Shown one piece after another: positions 17,922 through 25,456 of a stretch of 64,000 bases of DNA. The DNA lies in contig NZ_QVNU01000005.1 of NCBI RefSeq assembly GCF_003545715.1, positions 248,001 to 312,000 on the forward strand, given 5' to 3'. The stretch is from Taibaiella koreensis (GTDB taxonomy: Bacteria; Bacteroidota; Bacteroidia; Chitinophagales; Chitinophagaceae). The notes beneath the pieces were generated by a model. That model saw nothing but the letters and a program-made list of their open reading frames with translations, searched no databases and was not told the origin of the DNA. Position 1 is the stretch's first letter; the number at the start of each line of letters is the position of its first letter. A program made the position numbers and the translations under genes.

Positions 17922-19991
17922 TTAATGTTGCACGATCAGCTTTTTCGTAATCTTGCCCTGAGTAGCCGATACGTTGACCAGATATACGCCGCTGGCAAGA
18001 TGTGCTGTACTAAAAGAAAGGATATGCACACCGGCGTTCCGTACAGCGTTGTCCAGCTCTGCGACTACCTGACCACTAATACTGGTAAGCGTTATGTGTA
18101 CAGCGGTTTTTCCAGCCAGGGTGAGCTTCATATGAGCTTGTCCGGAAGCAGGGTTGGGGAACAGTTCCAGGTTGCCAAAGGCATCGGGCATTGTTATGGG
18201 CTTGAGGCCTGTAGGATCTACCGTCAGGAATTCCGCCATAATATGAGTCAGGTAAGTGTTATCCAGCTGGCCATGTCCGGCAATCTGACCGGCATATGTG
18301 CCTCCAGCGTTATCTTCCGCACCAACCCAAACATCCATGGGTGTATGGTTGCCCGGCGTACCGCCCGCTTTTGCACCATTGCCATTCGTAATCGGATTGG
18401 AAGCATAAGATACCACAATACGTCGACCAGCTGTATCCACGCGGGGCCATAATTCAGGACGTCCCTGAAAGGTGTAAGTAGTATAATTGGGGTACCATCC
18501 GTTCGGGCTGGTGGTACCGAAGTCGATATCTCCACGCTGTGTTCCTGCCGGATTAGCCACTGTTGTAGTGGTAGCGGCGCCACTTGAGGATGCACCGTTG
18601 CCGTTTTGACGTGGACCCATAGCATAAGTACGGATCATAGTGCCGTTATTCTGAGCATCATTCTGATCGTGTAATCCTACGATAGCCGTACCGCCACATT
18701 CATGATCGGAGCTGGAGAAAATAAGGGTTTTGGAGTTCGTTTCTCCCAGCAGCTTGCGGCCCTGTGCAACAGAGTAATCAAAAGCGAGCACTTCCTTGAT
18801 CAGGTAATCGGAACCATAGATCGAGTCATGACGCGGTGTGGTGGGGGTTGCACCATAAATCACCTCGCCACCGCCTTTATAGGAGCGTTTGTCGGCATCA
18901 ACCACATACAGGTTGTTGGGACTGCTGGGTACTACAGTAATACCGCCGCTATTGGCATGTTCCAGATGATCGATCCTTCCACCTTCAACCAGCAGGAAGA
19001 ATCCTTTGCTGCCCCCTTTTGCTTTCAGTATTTTAATTGCCATTTCGGTCATTTCCGGCAATGATGGTTCCCAGGGAGCATCCATTTGACGATCTTGTTC
19101 GTAATTGACATGCGAAGCATTAAAGAGGCCGATTACTTTTTTATTGTTCGTGGGTGTGAATTGAGTTGTGTCGAGGTTCAGCAATGCATCCCGGCTGTTC
19201 ACGTAAACATAGCCGCGTTGCTGCGCCAATGCGACCAGGTTTACACTGTCTGCCCTTTTACCAGTTTGTCTGACTACAATACCGGCAGCGTCCAGCACGG
19301 GATTACCGGCCGCATCCTTAATGGTATCATTGAAAGATTTAGGCAGAAAATGCCGGGCTCCACCACCCAGGATGACATCGATTTCCACACTATCTTTAGG
19401 TGCGGGCAGTTGCCAGTCGCGGGAAGGATTATAAGGCTTGATCAACGATGCAGGATCATTGAAGATCGCCTCGTATTGTGTCTGCGACGAAGAGATATAC
19501 TGGGCAGCGATATAATCTTCCAAGTCACGGAACCAGATATGTGAGCCAAAAGTAGCAGGTGTAGCATGCGTCACACGGGTAGTGGTTACCAGGCCAACAG
19601 CATAACCTTGCTTTTTGGCCTTCTCCAGAATGCTTTCTACAGACTCTCCGGTACCAACATTAAAAGAAATAGCTTCATTGTCAAGCTTACCGGGCTTTCC
19701 ACAAGCATAAGCCGAAGCGCCGGGGCCAGAGTCGGTAATCCAGGAGTTCAAACTATGGGTTGTGAGTGTTCCATTATACTGTAACTTGTCCAGAGCCAGG
19801 ATGTGAAAATTGGCATCGTCTGTAAAACGTTTGCCTGGAGTGCCTTGTCCAAGCGACATACGTGCCGCGGTCTTTGCAGAAATACCGAACCCATCACCGA
19901 TATACATGATCAGGTTGCGGGGCTGTTGATTTTGTGCCAGGGCCAGTGAGCTCAGGGCTGCCAGAGCTGTAGTGGATAAAAGTTTTTTCAT
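17922..19991 (-). CDS. Secreted alkaline phosphatase with T9SS sorting domain
   Basis: This 689-residue phosphomonoesterase has a signal peptide (MKKLLSTTALAALSSLALAQ). The alkaline phosphatase fold is shown by IMYIGDGFG (metal-binding Asp33), the nucleophile motif ITDSGPGASAYACG (Ser88), FLLVEGGRIDHLEHAN (Asp/His metal ligands) and the FSSSDHECGGTAIVGLHD segment with a further Asp-His pair. The last ~85 residues (LELFPNPASGQAHM onward, ending KKLIVQH) form a T9SS type A sorting domain. It is therefore likely exported for phosphate release outside the cell. Phosphate control is plausible but no Pho-box is visible. A strong terminator follows. Confidence 0.92.
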   Translation of the reverse strand: MKKLLSTTALAALSSLALAQNQQPRNLIMYIGDGFGISAKTAARMSLGQGTPGKRFTDDANFHILALDKLQYNGTLTTHSLNSWITDSGPGASAYACGKPGKLDNEAISFNVGTGESVESILEKAKKQGYAVGLVTTTRVTHATPATFGSHIWFRDLEDYIAAQYISSSQTQYEAIFNDPASLIKPYNPSRDWQLPAPKDSVEIDVILGGGARHFLPKSFNDTIKDAAGNPVLDAAGIVVRQTGKRADSVNLVALAQQRGYVYVNSRDALLNLDTTQFTPTNNKKVIGLFNASHVNYEQDRQMDAPWEPSLPEMTEMAIKILKAKGGSKGFFLLVEGGRIDHLEHANSGGITVVPSSPNNLYVVDADKRSYKGGGEVIYGATPTTPRHDSIYGSDYLIKEVLAFDYSVAQGRKLLGETNSKTLIFSSSDHECGGTAIVGLHDQNDAQNNGTMIRTYAMGPRQNGNGASSSGAATTTTVANPAGTQRGDIDFGTTSPNGWYPNYTTYTFQGRPELWPRVDTAGRRIVVSYASNPITNGNGAKAGGTPGNHTPMDVWVGAEDNAGGTYAGQIAGHGQLDNTYLTHIMAEFLTVDPTGLKPITMPDAFGNLELFPNPASGQAHMKLTLAGKTAVHITLTSISGQVVAELDNAVRNAGVHILSFSTAHLASGVYLVNVSATQGKITKKLIVQH

Positions 19992-20301
19992 TAGAGCGTA
20001 TTTTTTTTGAATAAGTGCTGGCGTATGGCCGTTTTAAATGTCCCGCCTGAATGGCAGAAACCGTATCCAATGCCATACATTTGGAAGCCGGATAACGCCG
20101 GCAAAGGTCAAAGCGTGGCATTAACGCAGCATTACCGGTTTATTACGCTTGGGTTATGTGAGCGAAAGTGTTCCATTATCTTAAAATTAAATCTGCATCA
20201 AGAGTGAGCTTCTTGTATGGTTCATGCTCTTTTACTTCGTTTTTTTGCATCCCCGTTATCAGTGCCGCAATCTGGCTCGTTAACAATTTGGCTACAAAAA
20301 A
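19992..20301. other. Divergent intergenic region, no gene seen
   Basis: About 310 bases between the leftward phosphatase gene and the rightward propeller-like gene. It must hold both promoters, but no exact TAnnTTTG element was found on either strand near the starts. Confidence 0.5.
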
Positions 20302-21312
20302 ATGACTGCAATGAAATTCATGATAACACTGCTCGTCTGCATTACCCTGCAGGCCTCTGCCCAGGCAGGCGAAAAAGTATTTCCCTTGTTGAAAGGTAAG
20401 CCGGTGAAGCTGTTATCGACGGATAATGAGGTTTTGTTCGTCCAGGAAAATAGTATATCTGTGCTGGAAGGGGCCACATTACATACGCTCATCAGCGATG
20501 CCGGCCCCATCAATGACGTAGTAGTAAAGGGCAATGAACTATGGATCGCCACACAGGAAGGATTAAAAGTAGTGGATAGAAATAGCCGGCAGATAAAACG
20601 AACCGAGTTTGCCCACAAGCGGATCAGTGCTCTGGATAAAGATGTATATGATCGCATCTGGGTGGCTACTGCCTTGGAGGGGGTGTACATGCAATCGGGC
20701 GATAGCTTCACGCTAAAACTGAATACGAATGGTGCCAACACTTTGATTTGTACTGGAGACAGTGCCATTTGGGTTGGCACCTCCGTAGGCCTATATCGCC
20801 TGGCAGCCGGAAATTTCGCAGTTACCCGGTATGCGGAAGAGGGCTACAGTGGCTATGAGCTGCCCGACAATATCGTAGAGCGGCTGTATCAAGATGAACA
20901 ATCAAATATATGGGTGCTGATGCCCGAGAACATCTCCTTCAAAAGCAGCACGCATTACAATGGAGAGATCCCCTCCTATACCTATGTAGGAGACAAATAC
21001 AATGACATCTATACTATTGTAGCGTTAGCACAGAGTTCATATTTTTTCGTAACGGGGAAAGGACTTTTTTTCCTGCCTTCCAATGCCCTCAAAGAAGACC
21101 ACCATCAGGAGTCCCAGACGGAAGAAATACATAGTACGACAAGCACACAGGCTTATGCCTTAACAAGCGGGCAGTTATATACACCTGCAGCACTGAAGGA
21201 CGAACCGGTATTATTTGCAGGTAAAGCAAACGAAAATATCTATTTCCTTACGGCCAAAGGAGGATGGAAGGTGCCGGAAAAAAAATTGCTGAAGGGCATA
21301 CTAAAAAAATAG
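20302..21312 (+). CDS. Secreted propeller-like protein, 336 aa
   Basis: The protein has a signal peptide (KFMITLLVCITLQASAQA). The body repeats short beta units of the two-component-regulator propeller type: NELWIATQEGLKVVDRNSRQ, DRIWVATALEGVYM, SAIWVGTSVGLYRL and SNIWVLMPENI follow the pattern of W-[VI]-x-T-x-x-G-[LV]. Such propellers usually form the sensor part of hybrid two-component systems, but here no kinase or DNA-binding domain is attached. The start may be the ATG at 20302 or the one at 20311. It stands alone between a phosphatase gene and atpZ. Function unknown. Confidence 0.7.
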   Translation: MTAMKFMITLLVCITLQASAQAGEKVFPLLKGKPVKLLSTDNEVLFVQENSISVLEGATLHTLISDAGPINDVVVKGNELWIATQEGLKVVDRNSRQIKRTEFAHKRISALDKDVYDRIWVATALEGVYMQSGDSFTLKLNTNGANTLICTGDSAIWVGTSVGLYRLAAGNFAVTRYAEEGYSGYELPDNIVERLYQDEQSNIWVLMPENISFKSSTHYNGEIPSYTYVGDKYNDIYTIVALAQSSYFFVTGKGLFFLPSNALKEDHHQESQTEEIHSTTSTQAYALTSGQLYTPAALKDEPVLFAGKANENIYFLTAKGGWKVPEKKLLKGILKK

Positions 21313-21529
21313 AGGGTGTCCGCGTAAAGATGACTGTGCCGGTCAGCATTGAAAAGGCGCTATCCTCTTAAGGCAGGCCTGTACTACAGAGCAGCTGAGT
21401 TGTAGCTACGATCAAGTCAGGGAGCAATAAGTAAATGCAGCCTTTGGTTCTGCAAGTGTGGGCGATACTGAGGCCTGCCCAGCACATGGAATAACCGGAA
21501 ATAAGAATACAGAATCCGGTCTCAGCGAA

Positions 21530-21757
21530 CTATTTGTTTTTGGGCGGCTTTGTCAATTGGCGGTACAACTGATAGAGGCTGACGAATAGCGCCACCACCG
21601 GCAGTATCACAAGGAAAGCCGGGGAACTGTGCAGCTTTTCATCGAGCTTCAAACCACCCCATACACCCAGCCCAAGCAGCACCATCATTTGCGTGCCAAC
21701 GGCAGCATATTTCATCGCGTTGCCATATTTGTTCTCTTCGGGTGTCGTCTCTTTCAT
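21530..21757 (-). CDS. AtpZ/AtpI-family small membrane protein
   Basis: This 75-residue protein has two transmembrane helices (about 15-34 and 45-65). The N-terminal part NAMKYAAVGTQMMVLLGLGVWGGLKLDEKL matches AtpZ/AtpI, in pieces GTQMMVLLGLGVWGG and LDEKL. These small proteins are linked to F-type ATP synthase assembly or Mg2+ supply and usually sit in front of the atp operon. No ATP synthase genes are in this window, although Bacteroidota often place bactofilin and atp genes next to it. A TATATTTG element at 21814-21821 is its likely promoter. Confidence 0.82.
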   Translation of the reverse strand: MKETTPEENKYGNAMKYAAVGTQMMVLLGLGVWGGLKLDEKLHSSPAFLVILPVVALFVSLYQLYRQLTKPPKNK

Positions 21758-21801
21758 GTTGAAATAAATATAAGGCGATTATCCGTTCTTTCAAAATTTT
21801 C

Positions 21802-21821
21802 TACCTTTAGGGGCAAATATA
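21802..21821. promoter_or_regulatory. Overlapping divergent promoters of atpZ-like and HAO genes
   Basis: The reverse strand reads TATATTTG (21814-21821), an exact -7 element for the leftward atpZ-like gene. The forward strand has TACCTTTA (21802-21809), one mismatch from consensus, for the rightward HAO gene. The two elements lie five bases apart. Confidence 0.4.
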
Positions 21822-21826
21822 AAACC

Positions 21827-22354
21827 ATGTCCGTAATACGCCCCTTTAACATAAAGAACTGGATCGACGAACACCGCCATTTGCTGAAACCCCCTGTAGG
21901 CAACCAACAGGTCTACAAAGATGTTCAGGACTTCATCGTGATGGTAGTCGGCGGCCCCAATAGCCGTAAGGACTTCCACTATAATGAGACTGAAGAGCTC
22001 TTTTACCAACTGGAAGGCGACATCGTCGTACGCATTATTGAAGACGGTAAGATCGTGCCTGTCGAGATCAAGGCAGGCGATATGTTCCTGTTGCCGGCAA
22101 AAGTACCCCACTCTCCCCAGCGCGGTCCCAATACTGTAGGCCTGGTGATCGAGAAAGTACGCCCCGGCGATATGAAGGACTCTTTTGCCTGGTATTGTGA
22201 AAACTGCTCCAATAAGCTATACGAGGAATTCCTGCCGGTAAACGATATCGTGAACCAATTGCCGCCCGTAATGAATGCCTTTTATGCCGACCTGGATAAA
22301 CGCACCTGTAAAAAATGCGGTACTGTTATGGAGCCACCCGTACCCGTGAAATAA
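21827..22354 (+). CDS. 3-hydroxyanthranilate 3,4-dioxygenase
   Basis: This iron enzyme opens the ring of 3-hydroxyanthranilate in the kynurenine pathway, leading to quinolinate (NAD) or further breakdown. The 175-residue cupin shows the Fe ligands His51, Glu57 and His95 (FHYNETEELFY, VPHSPQRGPN), the substrate Arg99, and the bacterial-type second metal site of two CxxC pairs (Cys124/127 and Cys161/164). These positions match the known bacterial enzyme almost exactly. The start at 21827 (MSVIRPFNI) is chosen over longer in-frame extensions. No other kynurenine pathway genes are adjacent. A bidirectional terminator follows. Confidence 0.94.
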   Translation: MSVIRPFNIKNWIDEHRHLLKPPVGNQQVYKDVQDFIVMVVGGPNSRKDFHYNETEELFYQLEGDIVVRIIEDGKIVPVEIKAGDMFLLPAKVPHSPQRGPNTVGLVIEKVRPGDMKDSFAWYCENCSNKLYEEFLPVNDIVNQLPPVMNAFYADLDKRTCKKCGTVMEPPVPVK

Positions 22355-22370
22355 TATAAGCACACGACAT

Positions 22371-22398
22371 AAAACAGCCCGCTCAACGGGCTGTTTTT
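22371..22398. terminator. Bidirectional terminator after HAO gene
   Basis: AAAACAGCCCG (22371-22381) pairs perfectly with CGGGCTGTTTT (22387-22397) over a 5-base loop. It serves the convergent HAO gene and the four-paralog membrane operon. Confidence 0.85.
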
Positions 22399-22772
22399 TT
22401 GTAGAAGCTGATCTCAAGCAGCGTAATCAAAAAATAAAGCATGGCAAGGGAAATGGCAGAGCACCGCAGCATGACCATTGCCCGGATCAGTATACGGTTG
22501 CCCATGCAGGCGCCCAAAAAGCTGAGCGCCATGACCAGCATCAACAAGCGTAATGCCAGCCCGCCTTTCACGATATTGGGCTCCTTCCATAACGCCAGCA
22601 ACCAGAACAAGGCACTCAACAGCAAATAGACTGCCATTAGTACAACACTTGCTCTGATGGCCTCGGGCGCTGCAAGCAAGGCGCCACAAAAGAAAAGTAA
22701 GCACAGAAACTGGAAACAGGCATCCACTCTTTTGAATTCCCCGATCAAACGGTAACGGCTTTTCATGATCAC
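22383..22772 (-). CDS. Small four-helix membrane protein, paralog A
   Basis: This 129-residue protein has about four hydrophobic helices and is one of four tandem paralogs (see 22855, 23303, 23870). Shared landmarks are the SALFWLLALWKEP segment near residue 53, a G-G-x-x-x-R turn after it, and the C-terminal LYFLITLLEISFYKK. I do not recognise the family. It is the last gene of a leftward run that begins with a GbsR regulator. Its stop lies within the 22371-22398 hairpin. Confidence 0.65.
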   Translation of the reverse strand: MIMKSRYRLIGEFKRVDACFQFLCLLFFCGALLAAPEAIRASVVLMAVYLLLSALFWLLALWKEPNIVKGGLALRLLMLVMALSFLGACMGNRILIRAMVMLRCSAISLAMLYFLITLLEISFYKKTAR

Positions 22773-22854
22773 GGATTTAGTATGTTCCTTTATAGATGTA
22801 TTACCGGAGCCGAAGGTTGTAAACCCGCTCCTGCAAACAATATATCCGGCAGTG

Positions 22855-23289
22855 TTATTTCCCGGTTATGGATGCTCTTCGCGCTGCATCCTCTTCCCGG
22901 TTACCAAGCCTGCGATAAAAAGAGACTTCAGCCACAGTAATAAAGAAGTAAGAGAAACCCAGTACCGGTCCTACGATGATCATAGCGTAAGCGGCAATCA
23001 AAATGGCAACACTATAGGTGCTTACGATGAGCGCCAGCAATAGGGGTACCAGAATAAACAGGACACGAATAAACCGCCCGCCCCGTGTTTTGGCCGGCTC
23101 TGTAATCAATACAAACAGCCAGAATACAGCACTGAATACCTGGAAGCCGGCCATGATCAACACGGCATTGCGATGCATGGCAAACTCGGATGACAAGAAA
23201 AAGCAGCCGATCATGAACAGGAAGCAAAGCGCCTGGATAACAGCGTCTCCGTTCTTTAGCCCTGCGATAAAGCGATATTTACGATTCAT
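22855..23289 (-). CDS. Small four-helix membrane protein, paralog B
   Basis: This 144-residue protein starts at MNRKYRFIAGLKNGD; longer in-frame starts to 23379 would overlap paralog C's end. It has four hydrophobic helices, FSAVFWLFVLITEP (aligned with SALFWLLALWKEP of A), GGRFIRVLF after it, and FSYFFITVAEVSFYRR near the end. A charged tail (NREEDAARRASITGK) follows. The best likeness is to paralog D in VGPVLGFSYFFITVAE against VGPVLGTTYFMITILE. The family is not recognised. Confidence 0.65.
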   Translation of the reverse strand: MNRKYRFIAGLKNGDAVIQALCFLFMIGCFFLSSEFAMHRNAVLIMAGFQVFSAVFWLFVLITEPAKTRGGRFIRVLFILVPLLLALIVSTYSVAILIAAYAMIIVGPVLGFSYFFITVAEVSFYRRLGNREEDAARRASITGK

Positions 23290-23302
23290 AACGATGGGAC
23301 AT

Positions 23303-23749
23303 TTATTTTGCGGGACCATTTCCATGCCTGGTACGGCCCCGCTGCTGCAACCATTTGCTATAAAAGTCAATTGTCGCAAGCGTAAATAAGAAATAGTAGC
23401 CGATGAGGCCCACGCTCAGCAACACCGCAGCATAGAAAATAACAGGGATCAGGAGGTAAGGTGCGGGATGGTCCAGGATAAGCGCCAGCAGTACCATGCC
23501 CGATAGCACCAGGTACAATATCCGTGTCGAACAACCACCCGGTAGCTGCACCGGTTCCCGCCACAGGCCCAGCAGCCAGGCAAGAGCGCTGAACATCTCA
23601 TATATAACCAACAGCGTTAAAGCAATACCAGCGTCGCCATAGCCGCCAATACAATACCAGCAATAGAGGAATAAGCATGCCTGTATGCCGGCGTCGACCA
23701 GCATGGATAACGCGATGATACGATACTTAACCTTGAGCTTTGGTTTCAT
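23303..23749 (-). CDS. Small four-helix membrane protein, paralog C
   Basis: This 148-residue protein has four hydrophobic helices. Shared landmarks are MFSALAWLLGLWREP, a GG-x-x-TRILYLVL turn and YYFLFTLATIDFYSKW near the C-terminus, followed by a basic tail (LQQRGRTRHGNGPAK). It begins with a basic segment (MKPKLKVKYRI). The spacing to paralog B is 13 bases, consistent with one transcript. The family is not recognised. Confidence 0.65.
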   Translation of the reverse strand: MKPKLKVKYRIIALSMLVDAGIQACLFLYCWYCIGGYGDAGIALTLLVIYEMFSALAWLLGLWREPVQLPGGCSTRILYLVLSGMVLLALILDHPAPYLLIPVIFYAAVLLSVGLIGYYFLFTLATIDFYSKWLQQRGRTRHGNGPAK

Positions 23750-23869
23750 ACGACAGGCTTTTGGTCCAAACGATATTTTTCTGCGCTATACCAGGGACGG
23801 CTTTATCGATACGACGGATCATGGCTTGCTTCCCTCATACTCTGATATCCGGTGATCATGGTTAGGGCT

Positions 23870-24268
23870 TTATAAGAGATAATAAGGCTTGCGTGCTTTA
23901 CTGTAGTAACGGATCTCCAGGATGGTAATCATGAAATAGGTAGTTCCCAGCACCGGTCCTATCACCAGCATGCAGCAGCTCATAAGCAACAGGGCATCTG
24001 TGCCTGCCAATACCATCAATGCCAGGAAAGGAGCCAGGATGAGAAAAGCGCCCCGGATCCAGGCCCCGCTTACGTAGGCCGGAGCACTGTTTCGGAAATA
24101 AAGCGTCCATAGCAGCGCACTACCTGTTTGCACAGCGCCTATAATATAAAGGGCAAAGGGCCCCAGACTACTGCTTTTGCAAAGCCACAGCACTACCGGG
24201 AAGGTTAATACCTGCAAGGACAGGTCTATCTTTTTACCCAAAACTAGATTTCTGAAAGTATTTTTCAT
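23870..24268 (-). CDS. Small four-helix membrane protein, paralog D
   Basis: This 132-residue protein has four hydrophobic helices. Landmarks are TGSALLWTLYFRN, a SGAWIRGAFLIL turn and GTTYFMITILEIRYYSK near the end. It is the first of four paralogs after the GbsR-type regulator (93 bases downstream of its stop). It lacks the Lys/Arg-Glu-Pro after the third landmark and is the most diverged copy. The family is not recognised. Confidence 0.6.
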   Translation of the reverse strand: MKNTFRNLVLGKKIDLSLQVLTFPVVLWLCKSSSLGPFALYIIGAVQTGSALLWTLYFRNSAPAYVSGAWIRGAFLILAPFLALMVLAGTDALLLMSCCMLVIGPVLGTTYFMITILEIRYYSKARKPYYLL

Positions 24269-24361
24269 ATATACCTATTTATACCGTAATAATTATATTT
24301 TCAGAAAAATTTGAAATTTTAGATCAAAATAAAAACCGGTTACCCGGTTAAACGCTTTCTG

Positions 24362-24868
24362 CTATTTAAATAGCTTGAGCAAGGTGCCGGTAAACCAGTT
24401 CTCATCGGCCTTGATGAGTCCGGCCAGTGCGTTATCGGCCTGCCTGGCAAATTTCTGGATCTGGCTCACCGTATCGATGAAAGCCTTTGTTTCCGCATCT
24501 TTCTTGTTGCCTTCTACTTCGCGTATTTGCTCCATAGTAGTCAGAATGGGATCCAGCTCACGTTTTTTACGTTCTTTCATAATACGCATGGCTACCTTCC
24601 AGATGTCCTTTTCCGCCGTAAAATATTCCTTGCGATCGCCCGGCTTCAGCACCTTCTCTACGATACCCCAGTTGATTAGCTCCCTGATGTTCATATTGGC
24701 ATTGCCACGACTGATCTGCAGCTCCTCCATGATCTCATCGGCATTCATGGCTTCCGGCGCGATCAGCAGCAAGGCATGTATTTGCGCCATCGTACGATTA
24801 ATGCCCCAGGAAGATCCGAATACACCCCAGCTCTGGATAAATTGTTGTTTTGCCTCTGCAAGATTCAT
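24362..24868 (-). CDS. GbsR/MarR-family transcriptional regulator
   Basis: This 168-residue winged-helix regulator shows the GbsR-type N-terminus (QFIQSWGVFGSSWGINR), the helix-turn-helix MNADEIMEELQISRGNANMN (about 40-59), and a wing ending KPGDRKEYFTAEKD. A coiled C-terminal part (about 95-160) probably dimerises. GbsR proteins often control osmoprotectant or membrane transport genes. Here the four downstream same-strand genes encode paralogous small membrane proteins, which are likely targets (inference). The promoter is a near-perfect TTTG-N19-TAACTTTG ending four bases before the ATG, so the mRNA may be leaderless. Confidence 0.88.
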   Translation of the reverse strand: MNLAEAKQQFIQSWGVFGSSWGINRTMAQIHALLLIAPEAMNADEIMEELQISRGNANMNIRELINWGIVEKVLKPGDRKEYFTAEKDIWKVAMRIMKERKKRELDPILTTMEQIREVEGNKKDAETKAFIDTVSQIQKFARQADNALAGLIKADENWFTGTLLKLFK

Positions 24869-24872
24869 AACC

Positions 24873-24903
24873 CAAAGTTACATGATGTTTTTGTATTTTC
24901 AAA
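24873..24903 (-). promoter_or_regulatory. Consensus promoter of the GbsR gene, probably leaderless
   Basis: On the reverse strand, TTTG at 24903-24900 is followed by exactly 19 bases and then TAACTTTG at 24880-24873. This is a full match to the Bacteroidota consensus. The ATG begins at 24868, only four bases after the -7 element. Confidence 0.75.
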
Positions 24904-24930
24904 ATTTTCTGAAAGAAATTTATCGATATT

Positions 24931-25007
24931 GAGTGGTGAGTATTGAGTATTGAGTATTGAGTATTGAGTATTGAGTATTGGGTATTGAGTATTGAGTATT
25001 GGGTATT
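24931..25007. repeat. Heptamer tandem repeat GAGTATT, 11 copies
   Basis: Eleven consecutive 7-bp units run from 24931 to 25007. Most read GAGTATT, two read GGGTATT and the first GAGTGGT. The tract is noncoding, upstream of the GbsR gene. The 14-mer TGAGTATTGGGTATT-type junction recurs in reverse complement near 55259-55273. Confidence 0.9.
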
Positions 25008-25105
25008 GTAATTTGGAACTTGGAACTTTGAATTTGGAGTTTAAGAATATAGCAATTGCCAATTATTCCATTGGAACTTGGAATTTCGATATTGCCTGAG
25101 TTGTT

Positions 25106-25149
25106 AACCGCAAAGGGCGCAAAGTGATACGCAAAGGACGCAAAGGACT
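25106..25149. repeat. Short GCAAAGGGCGCAAAG-type repeat
   Basis: Four tandem partial copies of a CGCAAAGG-type 9-10 bp motif occur (CCGCAAAGGG, CGCAAAGTG, CGCAAAGGA, CGCAAAGGA). Similar CGCAAAGG strings are familiar as dispersed noncoding repeats in Bacteroidota (recollection, not checked). Confidence 0.7.
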
Positions 25150-25180
25150 GCCAACGCCCATCTATTCAGTGCTCGCCAGC

Positions 25181-25456
25181 TCTTCGTTCAGACCGCTGCG
25201 CGTTCCGACCGTAGTTTTGCCAAGCTTTTCGTTCAGACCGCTTCGTGTTCCGACTATAGTTTTGCCAACTGCCAACTGCCAACTGCCAATTTTACCCTAC
25301 AGCTCTGACCAGCTCTTCGTTCAGATCGCTGCGCGTTCCGACCGTAGTTTTGCCAAGCCTTTCGTTCAGACCGCTTCGTGTTCCGACCATAGTTTTGCCA
25401 ACTGCCATTTGCCAATGCTACCTTTCGTTCAGACCGCTTTACGTTCCGGCCGCAAG
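25181..25456. repeat. Degenerate ~45-bp repeat array running into the M28 gene end
   Basis: Five copies of a unit containing TTCGTTCAGACCGCT, CGTTCCGACC and AGTTTTGCCAA start near 25181, 25227, 25314, 25360 and 25422. Between units lie AACTGCCAACTGCC stretches. The fifth copy overlaps the final codons and stop of the M28 peptidase gene on the other strand. Confidence 0.85.

Noticed and set aside
24931-25456. CRISPR array as an explanation for the repeats at 25 kb
   Set aside because: The heptamers have no spacers, the ~45-bp units are degenerate and their separators are themselves repetitive. No cas genes are nearby.
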